A stretch of DNA of 7,086 nt from Rhizobiaceae bacterium (GTDB lineage Bacteria; Pseudomonadota; Alphaproteobacteria; Rhizobiales; Rhizobiaceae), in assembly GCA_016793565.1 (NCBI GenBank), contig JAEUMA010000296.1:1-7086 (forward strand), in the 5' to 3' direction. Under the pieces are notes generated by a model, which did no database searches, was not told the origin of the DNA, and saw nothing but the letters and a program-made list of their open reading frames with translations. Of the stretch, positions 1 to 4,909 are shown piece by piece. The first letter of the stretch is position 1, and the number at the start of each line of letters is the position of its first letter. Made by a program: the position numbers and the translations under genes.

Positions 1-438
1 GTTCTCGATCAGGATCGGGCGCTTCAGCGCGTCCTGCACACGGTCGACATTGGCCGAGACGATGGCGAGCGCTGCTTCGTCGTAGCGTAGCGGCAGCAGG
101 TCGTTGAGGTAGGCCCCGTCGGCCACGCTCCAGGCAAGGTGCTCCGAAACCAGGTCCGGCTGGAAGCGTAGGCACACCTGGCGCAGCCGCTCGAGGTGAG
201 CGGGATCGATGCCGGCGGCACTGCCTATCGAAAGACCGACGCCGTGCACCGAGAGCGGGTAGTGGCAACGTAGCGTTTCCAGCGCGGCCACGGCGGGGGC
301 GTCGCCCATGTAGTTTTCCGCATGAACCTCCAGCCAGCCGGCGGAAGGGCGGCGGATCAGCATCTCGGCGATATGGGGCGAACGCAGACCGATACCCGCC
401 GCTCGTGGGATGGGCATTTTCGGAAAAGTGACGGGCAT
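1..438 (-). CDS. bufB: MNIO (DUF692) bufferin-modifying iron oxidase, N-terminal part
   Basis: The first 146 residues of a DUF692 protein, cut by the left window edge; family members are usually about 280 residues. These are TIM-barrel enzymes with two or three iron ions that oxidatively modify cysteines of ribosomally made peptides; BufB acts on bufferins in the cytoplasm. Family landmarks are visible: GIGLRSPH (15-22), WLEVHAENYMG (35-45), HGVGLSIGS (65-73), SEHLAWS (98-104), NDLLPL (112-117) and ILIEN at the edge. H65, E99 and H100 lie in motifs that contribute metal ligands in the family. The ATG at 438 is preceded by AAGGAG with a 9-nt gap after AGGAG. It starts 28 bp after the bufA1 stop, so the two are surely cotranscribed. 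A partner gene (bufC, DUF2063-like) and sometimes a DoxX-like bufD usually follow and would lie outside the window. Family assignment is firm; the substrate follows from the neighbour. Confidence 0.93.
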   Translation of the reverse strand, partial: MPVTFPKMPIPRAAGIGLRSPHIAEMLIRRPSAGWLEVHAENYMGDAPAVAALETLRCHYPLSVHGVGLSIGSAAGIDPAHLERLRQVCLRFQPDLVSEHLAWSVADGAYLNDLLPLRYDEAALAIVSANVDRVQDALKRPILIEN

Positions 439-466
439 CGGTCGTTGCTCCTTGCCGCCGGGGCGA

Positions 467-736
467 TCAGGCCTTGGGTTCGTTGCTGCCGCCGGAGATC
501 TTGGCGCAGGTGCCGGCCGGCACGTAGATCCAGGAATCGCCCTGATTGTCGGCGGTGGAGGTGCCGGCGCAGGAATGCGAAGCCGTCTGGCAGTCGTTCT
601 GGCCCGCCTTAACGACGCCGTAGCACTTCTCGAACGAGAACTCGGGCTGGGCGGCGGGGCCGGCGAAGGCCGACGAAGCGGCCAGAGTGGTAGCCGCGGC
701 CAGCGCCGAGCCGATGAGAGAACGGGTGTTGATCAT
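467..736 (-). CDS. bufA1: Bufferin-1-type peptide precursor (DUF2282), exported, four cysteines
   Basis: An 89-residue precursor. Residues 1-25 form a signal peptide: Asn/Thr/Arg start, hydrophobic Ala/Leu core and a likely cut after AFA. The mature part carries exactly four cysteines, C38 (EKCYG), C49 (QNDC), C56 (HSCAG) and C77 (GTC), in the spacing of the DUF2282 family, with the conserved WIYVPAGTC and ISGG blocks near the end. Known bufferins are modified by the BufB/BufC pair, which converts cysteines to thiooxazole-type heterocycles; the product is exported and chelates copper in the periplasm. Here that role is inferred from family and from bufB 28 bp downstream. The start at 736 is chosen because AGGAG lies 9 nt upstream and the signal peptide begins there; the frame stays open far upstream to about 1129, but that extension is poorly protein-like. 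It is first in its operon, divergent from a LysR gene. Confidence 0.93.
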   Translation of the reverse strand: MINTRSLIGSALAAATTLAASSAFAGPAAQPEFSFEKCYGVVKAGQNDCQTASHSCAGTSTADNQGDSWIYVPAGTCAKISGGSNEPKA

Positions 737-767
737 CGTTTGAGTCTCCTCTTGAGGTTCCGGGTCA

Positions 768-782
768 GGCCGGCCACCGGCC
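768..782 (-). promoter_or_regulatory. GC-rich hairpin in the presumed bufA1 leader
   Basis: A perfect 6-bp inverted repeat, GGCCGG-CCA-CCGGCC, lies 32-46 nt upstream of the bufA1 start codon, just before the ribosome binding site. It would form a stable stem in the mRNA if transcription starts further upstream. No U-run follows, so it is not a terminator. It might stabilise the short, highly expressed transcript or be a by-product of high GC; function is inference. Confidence 0.3.
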
Positions 783-1065
783 CGTCCGAGGAGACAATCG
801 CCGTTCGCGGCACATAGCTGAAATGCCGTAGGAGCATCGTTTCGATAGGGAGAGGTATTGCGCGCATCTATGCGGATGCACCGGGGTCGGACATGCGGAA
901 GACCCAGCGCGGCACCGGAAAGCCCTCCGGCCGTGGGACAAGCGCGGTCGGCACAGGACTTCAAAGGTGGCGTTTGCGTGTATCGAATGAGCGCGGGGGC
1001 GGCGGCCTTTCGCCAAGCCATTCGGCAATGGCGGATGCGTTCATCGTGATTTTGTCCGTCGCGAT

Positions 1066-1096
1066 GTAACGTTCGGTCTCCCCTAGCGAACATTGC
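1066..1096. promoter_or_regulatory. Imperfect dyad, candidate LysR operator overlapping a SigF-like motif
   Basis: The arms GTAACGTTCG (1066-1075) and CGAACATTGC (1087-1096) are inverted repeats matching at 8 of 10 positions. The inner five bases of each arm match perfectly (GTTCG/CGAAC) and are separated by 11 bp, the layout typical of LysR-type binding sites (interrupted dyad with an 11-bp core). It sits 134 bp upstream of the lysR start and 330 bp upstream of bufA1. The same bases also read GTAACG-N15-CGAA on the plus strand, one base shorter in spacing than the SigF-like promoter upstream of sigF, and pointing toward lysR. Which reading is functional, or whether both are, cannot be told from sequence. 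Confidence 0.45.
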
Positions 1097-1112
1097 TTGA
1101 CACGGATGCAGG

Positions 1113-1142
1113 ATCGAAATGCCGCTCACCTATGATTTCGAT
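1113..1142. repeat. Perfect 8-bp inverted repeat upstream of lysR
   Basis: ATCGAAAT at 1113-1120 is the exact reverse complement of ATTTCGAT at 1135-1142, with a 14-bp spacer. It lies 17 bp downstream of the preceding dyad and 88 bp before the lysR start. The arms contain the TTCGAT hexamer found at two other places in this intergenic region. It is probably an operator, most simply a second site for the LysR protein, but no binding protein can be assigned. Confidence 0.4.
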
Positions 1143-1229
1143 AGGCGGATGGCATGGTCCGGCGCTCCGCCGCGAACGCGGGGTCGTGTGCACCATAAAA
1201 GCGCTTTCTGTTTCTGAAGGGGAACGGGC

Positions 1230-2147
1230 ATGGACATCCACCACATCCGCTACTTCCTCGCGGTATGCGAGACCCGCAACTTCACGCGCGCGGCTGAAAA
1301 CTGCCACGTCACGCAGCCGGCGCTCTCGCGCGCGATCCAGCAGTTGGAGGATGAGGTCGGAGGCCCGCTGTTCCGCCGCGAGCGCAGCCTGACACACATC
1401 ACCGACCTTGGAGCGCTGTTACGGCCCCGTTTCCAGCAGGTTCTCGACGAACTGACCGGCGTGCGGCGGGAGGCTTCGCGCTTCCTCTGCCTGGACAACG
1501 CCCACCTGAAAGTCGGCGTGATGTGCACGATCGGCCCGCGCCGATTCACCGGACTGCTGAGCGACTTCAACATGCGCCACAGGGGCATAAGGCTGGAGTT
1601 GGTGGAAGGCGTGCCCAACCGCCTGTCCGGCTTGCTCGAAGCCGGCGACATCGACGTGGCCATCATGTCGAGCAGCGACAGCTTTCCCGAGCGTTTCGAC
1701 GTGACGCCTCTGTTTCGCGAGCGCTTCATGCTGGCCTTTCCGGCCGGCCATCGCCTAGGGCAATACGATGCCGTCCCGATCGCGGCGATCGACGGCGAAG
1801 TCTACCTGAAGCGCGTGAACTGCGAGTACTGGGACTACCTGTCCAAGCTGTGCGACGAGAGGGGTGTCACCACCTACGACTCCTATTCCAGCGAGCGCGA
1901 GGACTGGATTCAGAACCTCGTCGCCGGGGGCCTCGGCATCTGCTTCATCCCCGAGTACAGCGCGGTCATTCCCGGGCTCCAGGTACGGCCGGTCGCCGAG
2001 CCGGAGGTGTCGCGCAAGGTCTGCCTGGTGACGGTCGCCGGCCGCCGCTTTTCGCCGGCGGTCGCCACGTTCGTAGCGGCCGTCAAATCCTACGGTTGGG
2101 CCGCAAGCGTTGCGCAGGCGCTCGTCGAACAACGAGAAGCCGCGTAA
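1230..2147 (+). CDS. LysR-type transcriptional regulator with OxyR-positioned cysteine pair
   Basis: A full-length 305-residue LysR regulator. The N-terminal winged helix-turn-helix spans about residues 1-60 (FLAVCETRNFTRAAENCHVTQPALSRAI, in two parts 9-22 and 23-36), followed by the linker helix and a two-lobed effector domain from about 93 onward (LKVGVMCTIGP, DIDVAIM, LVAGGLGICFIPEY). The ATG at 1230 has AAGGGG 7 nt upstream. It is rich in cysteine (13, 25, 87, 99, 198, 208, 238, 258). C198 and C208 lie in the stretch where E. coli OxyR carries its redox pair (C199, C208), so peroxide or thiol/metal sensing is possible, though the spacing is 10 rather than 9. The block SEREDWIQNLVAGGLGICF (221-239) is like one I associate with alphaproteobacterial proteins often annotated as peroxide-inducible activators. 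It is divergent from bufA1 and may control it as well as itself. Family certain; signal and targets inferred. Confidence 0.93.
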   Translation: MDIHHIRYFLAVCETRNFTRAAENCHVTQPALSRAIQQLEDEVGGPLFRRERSLTHITDLGALLRPRFQQVLDELTGVRREASRFLCLDNAHLKVGVMCTIGPRRFTGLLSDFNMRHRGIRLELVEGVPNRLSGLLEAGDIDVAIMSSSDSFPERFDVTPLFRERFMLAFPAGHRLGQYDAVPIAAIDGEVYLKRVNCEYWDYLSKLCDERGVTTYDSYSSEREDWIQNLVAGGLGICFIPEYSAVIPGLQVRPVAEPEVSRKVCLVTVAGRRFSPAVATFVAAVKSYGWAASVAQALVEQREAA

Positions 2148-2174
2148 CAATCCTCGGCCCTACTGTGTGGAACT

Positions 2175-2198
2175 GGCCCGGCGCGAGCCGGGCCTTTT
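2175..2198 (+). terminator. Intrinsic terminator of the lysR gene
   Basis: A perfect 8-bp GC stem, GGCCCGGC (2175-2182) and GCCGGGCC (2187-2194), encloses a GCGA tetraloop of the GNRA type and is followed at once by TTTT. It begins 27 nt after the lysR stop codon. The U-run is on the plus strand only, so it serves lysR and not the converging nrsF. Confidence 0.9.
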
Positions 2199-2210
2199 GC
2201 TTCGGCCTGA

Positions 2211-2411
2211 CGATCCGCTCATGCGATACGCCGGCGCGATCAAAATCAAAGGCATGCGGATTTCTTTCCGCCGCCCGCCGCCTCCGTCACCGACGAGGTC
2301 GCCAGCGATCTCTTCGGCCTCGTCGCGTCGGTATCGATCGCCGAAACCTTCGGCATTTCGAGCAAGTTTCAGGCCCTGGCGACCGTTCGGCCCGGCTCAG
2401 AAACGAAGTGA
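2211..2411 (+). pseudogene. Start-less coding-like remnant between lysR and nrsF
   Basis: After an in-frame stop at 2208-2210, this frame stays open for 66 codons to a TGA at 2409-2411. The second half, from about 2284, reads like a normal protein tail (SVTDEVASDLFGLVASVSIA then ETFGISSKFQALATVRPGS) with mostly G/C third positions, as in neighbouring genes. There is no ATG, GTG or TTG in frame before that stretch, and the first part (many Arg, Pro) looks degraded. It may be the 3' end of a gene whose front was lost or frameshifted; an ATG at 2221 lies in another frame. I do not recognise the family, and a chance open frame in GC-rich DNA is possible. Confidence 0.3.
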
Positions 2412-2434
2412 TCCGGGCTTGCATCGAGGATCAC
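2408..2434. repeat. Perfect 7-bp inverted repeat in the lysR-nrsF convergent gap
   Basis: GTGATCC (2408-2414) and GGATCAC (2428-2434) are exact reverse complements with a 13-bp spacer. The repeat lies 62-88 bp past the nrsF stop on that transcript's side. No T-run follows on either strand, so it is not a classical terminator; it could be a 3'-end stabilising hairpin for the sigF-nrsF mRNA, or chance. Nothing else was seen in the gap 2435-2495. Confidence 0.3.
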
Positions 2435-2495
2435 GTGAGGCGCATTCGCGGCTCGGCCAATTCGCGGCCACATGCTTCCGCTTCGAGGAAGTAGC

Positions 2496-3137
2496 CTACC
2501 AGCGCGCGATAATGCGGCCGCCGAGCGCCCCGATCAGCGCCATGACTGCGACCGCGATCGTGTACCAGGTGGCGACAAAGAGCGGGGAATCGTCGGGGCA
2601 GTGCACGGCATAGAAAAGGGCGCCAAGCCCCCCGGCGACGAGCCCCGCCACTGCTCCCGCCTGGCCGGACCGCGACGGAGCGCCTTCGCGCAGCGCCAGC
2701 AGCAGGAGCCCGAGCGGCGCCAGGCCGATCAGCGGGATACACAACATGCACCATCGGGCGTTGCGGCCGATCCAGCGCGCGCCCCAATCCGCCTGAGGCA
2801 GCACCGCCAGTTCCAGGACCGCCGCCGCCAGCAGCAGGACCGGCGCGGCGGCCAGCAGCGGCAGCACCTGGCGCAGCGAACCTTCCGGTCGCGACAATAT
2901 GCGCACCGCAATCCATGCTGTTGCGAGCAGGAGCCCGGCATAGACGAACTTCGCAAGGAAACGCACGCTTCCGATCGCTGTTGAAAGGTCCTCGCGCGGC
3001 GAGAGCAGCACGAAGAAGGAAATCGCCGCGGCCGCCGCCGCCACGGCGAGTGCCAGCAGCCAGATGCCGTCCAGCGAAAGCGCGCGCCGCCGTCCGGCGT
3101 CGGCCTGCAGCGCGCGGATGAGGTCGCCGGTTTCCAT
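2496..3137 (-). CDS. nrsF: NrsF-type membrane anti-sigma factor (DUF1109)
   Basis: A 213-residue integral membrane protein with a short cytoplasmic N-terminus (METGDLIRALQADAG) and six hydrophobic segments at about 25-45, 61-80, 90-113, 130-149, 160-178 and 188-209, matching the DUF1109/NrsF family in length and layout. Such proteins hold their ECF sigma factor at the inner membrane and release it on stress. In Caulobacter NrsF, two conserved cysteines are needed for the response to chromate and cadmium; here the equivalents appear to be C130 or C133 (WCMLCIPLIGLAP) and C180 (HCPDDSP), the first unusual in being a CxxC. The start at 3137 is one base after the sigF stop (TGA-T-ATG), so translation is coupled; a GTG-type extension upstream would only overlap sigF. 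With sigF 1.4-2.9 kb from bufA1, a metal or redox stress role is likely. Family confident, exact signal inferred. Confidence 0.9.
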   Translation of the reverse strand: METGDLIRALQADAGRRRALSLDGIWLLALAVAAAAAAISFFVLLSPREDLSTAIGSVRFLAKFVYAGLLLATAWIAVRILSRPEGSLRQVLPLLAAAPVLLLAAAVLELAVLPQADWGARWIGRNARWCMLCIPLIGLAPLGLLLLALREGAPSRSGQAGAVAGLVAGGLGALFYAVHCPDDSPLFVATWYTIAVAVMALIGALGGRIIARW

Positions 3138-3138
3138 A

Positions 3139-3672
3139 TCAGCTCCGTCCGAAGGTGCGCGCGATGGCCGAAAGGCCACGGTGCAGGGCCACGCGTACCG
3201 CCCCCTCGCTCATGCCAAGCCGTGCTGCCGTCTCGCGGATCGACATGCCGTCGACCGAGATCGACGAGACGACGTTGCGCTGGCCGTCGGGGAGGGCCGC
3301 CAGAGCGCGGCCGACGTCGCGTTCGCTGGCCGCCTCCGCCTCGGGCTGCGGCAGGGTTTCCGCGACGGCGTCGATGTCGACGTCGACGCGATGGCCGCGA
3401 CGTCGAAATGCGTCGATCAGCTTGTGTCTTGCGATGGCGATGATCCAGGGCGTCACCGGCGCGTCCTGGCGCCAGGTGTGCCGCTTGATGTGAATGGCGA
3501 GCAGCGTTTCCTGCACGATATCCTCTGCATCCAAGCCGGCGTGGACGCGCCGCCGCGCGAAACCACGCACCATAACGGCGGCCTTGCCGAGGAATTCGGC
3601 ATAGGCCCTGTCGTTGCCCGACATGGCGGCGCGCAGCAGGTCGGCGAGTTCAACGTCGTCGCGGCCGCTCAA
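3139..3672 (-). CDS. sigF: ECF RNA polymerase sigma factor, SigF type
   Basis: A 177-residue ECF sigma factor with only the two required domains. Region 2 covers about residues 8-95 (AYAEFLGKAA, DAEDIVQETLLAIH, TPWIIAIARHKLIDAFRRR) and region 4 about 121-170 (LPDGQRNVV, SIRETAARLGMSEGAVRVAL, the recognition helix-turn-helix). The pairing with a DUF1109 anti-sigma gene one base downstream places it in the SigF/ECF16-like group; the symbol is by analogy with Caulobacter. The start is TTG at 3672: it has GAGGA 6 nt upstream, a stop (TAG, 3685-3687) lies just before, and starting at the next ATG (3624) would remove the first helix of region 2 and lacks a ribosome site. A SigF-like promoter sits 17-42 bp upstream, which implies autoactivation. 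Likely targets are its own operon and perhaps bufA1-bufB. Confidence 0.92.
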   Translation of the reverse strand: MSGRDDVELADLLRAAMSGNDRAYAEFLGKAAVMVRGFARRRVHAGLDAEDIVQETLLAIHIKRHTWRQDAPVTPWIIAIARHKLIDAFRRRGHRVDVDIDAVAETLPQPEAEAASERDVGRALAALPDGQRNVVSSISVDGMSIRETAARLGMSEGAVRVALHRGLSAIARTFGRS

Positions 3673-3688
3673 ACCGGATCCTCGCTAC

Positions 3689-3714
3689 TTCGGCGGAGCC
3701 CAGGCAAATGTTAC
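3689..3714 (-). promoter_or_regulatory. SigF-type autoregulatory promoter upstream of sigF
   Basis: Reading the minus strand, GTAACA (3714-3709) and CGAA (3692-3689) are separated by exactly 16 bp. This agrees with the Caulobacter SigF consensus as I recall it (GTAACC, 16 bp, CGAA), with one mismatch in the -35 box. It lies in the 74-bp gap between lacI and sigF, pointing at sigF. Transcription would start about 3681-3684, giving a leader of only about 10 nt that barely contains the GAGGA ribosome site before the TTG start. Confidence 0.7.
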
Positions 3715-3746
3715 ACCGACGCGAAGACTTATCCGATTCCGCGGCG

Positions 3747-4823
3747 TCAGGATGCCGTGTTCTTGGATATCTGCTGCCTGGAGCCGGTCCGGATCGCGCG
3801 GGGACGAGCCGGCTCGGCCGTGCTGCTGCGCCGCATCAGTTTGGGGGCGCCGATCACGTCCTGATATGTCTCCAGACGGCCTTCCAGCAGCGAGATCATG
3901 CCTTCCGCCGCCGACGCGCCGACCTGGTCGAGCGGATAGGCGACCGTGGTGATCGTAGGGTTGGTGACCTCGGCGAGCATGCCGTCGTTGAAACCGACCA
4001 CGGAGACATCCTCGGGTACGCGGATGCCGTGCCGATTCATCACCGCGATCGCCCCGGCGGCGGTCAGCAGGCTGACAGCGAAAACGGCGGTGAAGGCGCC
4101 GGGGCTGCGCGCGACTAGAGCGCTCATCGCGCGGAAGCCTTCCTCGTAGCCGTAGCCGGCGACCTCGATCAGCGCGGGATCGACCGCGATGCCGCGGGCG
4201 TCGAGCGCATCCTGGTAGCCGGCGAAGCGCTCGGCCGCGTTGAAGCGGCGGCGGTCGCCGGAGAGATGGGCAATGCGCCGGTGACCGAGATCGAGCAGAT
4301 GTTCGGTTGCCATCCGTGCGCCGGGACGTTCGTCCAGCGCGACGTAGTTGCGAAAACCGCTCGCCCGCCAGTTGACCGCCATGACCGGGATCTCGTGGTC
4401 CCCCGAATTGACCATTTCCCGCAGTTCCGGTCGGAAGGTGAGGGACATCAGCCCTTCGATGCGGTTGTGATTGATGAGGTCGCCTACTACCTGTTGTGGC
4501 GATATCTCGTTGGCCAAATGGGCGATGACCAGCGAATAGCCTCGTTCCCGGCAGACGCGGGAAGCGCCTTCCACGATCTGGGCGTGGATCTGGTTCTGAA
4601 GCGAAGGCAGCACGGTGCCGATGGAGTAGCTGCGTGACGAACGCAGGCTTCGTGCCGCTGTGTCCGGTACATAGTTGAACTCGCGCGCGATGCGCTTGAT
4701 CAACTCCATGTTCTCGGGCCGTATCGAAACCGCGGCGTCATTGCGGAGCACGCGGGAAATGGTCGAGACGTCGAATCCGGTCCGCTCGGAGAGAAACTTG
4801 AGCGTCACGCGCTTCTTCGACAT
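3747..4823 (-). CDS. LacI-family transcriptional regulator
   Basis: A 358-residue LacI/GalR-type repressor. The N-terminal helix-turn-helix covers residues 6-29 (VTLKFLSERTGF then DVSTISRVLRND), followed by the hinge (IAREFNYVPDTAARSL) and a periplasmic-binding-protein-like sugar domain (YSIGTVLPSLQNQIHAQIVEG, HLLDLGHRRIAHLSGD, VPEDVSVVGFNDGMLAEVTNPTITTV in pieces). The ATG at 4823 with GAGGG upstream is preferred over a GTG 33 bp earlier, because family members begin only a few residues before the helix-turn-helix. The C-terminus runs about 25 residues past the usual end, with a basic tail. It is 86 bp downstream of the GMC dehydrogenase on the same strand and probably the last gene of that operon, repressing it until a sugar, polyol or sugar acid binds. 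No operator was identified; the operon promoter lies outside the window. Confidence 0.93.
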   Translation of the reverse strand: MSKKRVTLKFLSERTGFDVSTISRVLRNDAAVSIRPENMELIKRIAREFNYVPDTAARSLRSSRSYSIGTVLPSLQNQIHAQIVEGASRVCRERGYSLVIAHLANEISPQQVVGDLINHNRIEGLMSLTFRPELREMVNSGDHEIPVMAVNWRASGFRNYVALDERPGARMATEHLLDLGHRRIAHLSGDRRRFNAAERFAGYQDALDARGIAVDPALIEVAGYGYEEGFRAMSALVARSPGAFTAVFAVSLLTAAGAIAVMNRHGIRVPEDVSVVGFNDGMLAEVTNPTITTVAYPLDQVGASAAEGMISLLEGRLETYQDVIGAPKLMRRSSTAEPARPRAIRTGSRQQISKNTAS

Positions 4824-4909
4824 ACCCGCCCTCGGAAGCTGAACCGCGCAAAACACCGACCGCCCGTGAAACCGCGACGCGGCACATTGGATTCAGGCCG
4901 GCGCAGCGG

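Larger units (their letters stand above)
737..1229. other. Divergent bufA1/lysR intergenic regulatory region, no gene seen
   Basis: These 493 bp separate two divergent start codons. Open frames across it (for example minus strand 765-1028) lack recognisable domains and read as low-quality, Arg/Cys-rich translations, so I call no gene. It contains several dyads: GTAACGTTCG/CGAACATTGC, ATCGAAAT/ATTTCGAT and CCGCG-AA-CGCGG (1170-1181). The hexamer TTCGAT appears four times counting both strands (841-846, 982-987, 1113-1118, 1137-1142), and TTTCGATAGG occurs twice (840-849, 1136-1145). This much structure suggests binding sites for at least one regulator, the divergent LysR protein being the obvious candidate. 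I could not identify a convincing housekeeping promoter for either gene by eye. Confidence 0.6.

Noticed and set aside
1097..1125. TTGACA at 1097-1102 as the -35 of a housekeeping lysR promoter.
   Set aside because: No acceptable -10 is found 16-18 bp downstream (1119-1125 reads GC-rich); the TATGAT at 1131 is 28 bp away.
737..1129. N-terminal extension of bufA1, since its frame stays open up to about 1129.
   Set aside because: The signal peptide and the AGGAG site place the start at 736, and the upstream translation shows no domain character.
1523..2494. A 323-codon plus-strand frame running through lysR and beyond.
   Set aside because: It is a shifted frame of lysR, rich in Arg and low in protein character, and passes through the terminator hairpin.
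3721..3746. Possible terminator after lacI, from GACGC/GCGTC pairing.
   Set aside because: The stem is short with a 4-nt bulge, and no U-run follows on the minus strand.
3064..3864. A 266-codon plus-strand frame across nrsF, sigF and the lacI 3' end.
   Set aside because: It is antisense to three well-supported features and its translation has no recognisable domain.
4824..4856. GTG start extending the LacI regulator by 11 residues.
   Set aside because: The ATG at 4823 has a GAGGG site and puts the helix-turn-helix at the usual distance from the N-terminus.
4872..4882. CCGCG-A-CGCGG palindrome in the GMC-lacI gap as a LacI operator.
   Set aside because: It has an odd centre and lacks the central CG pair typical of LacI-family operators; short GC palindromes are frequent in such DNA.
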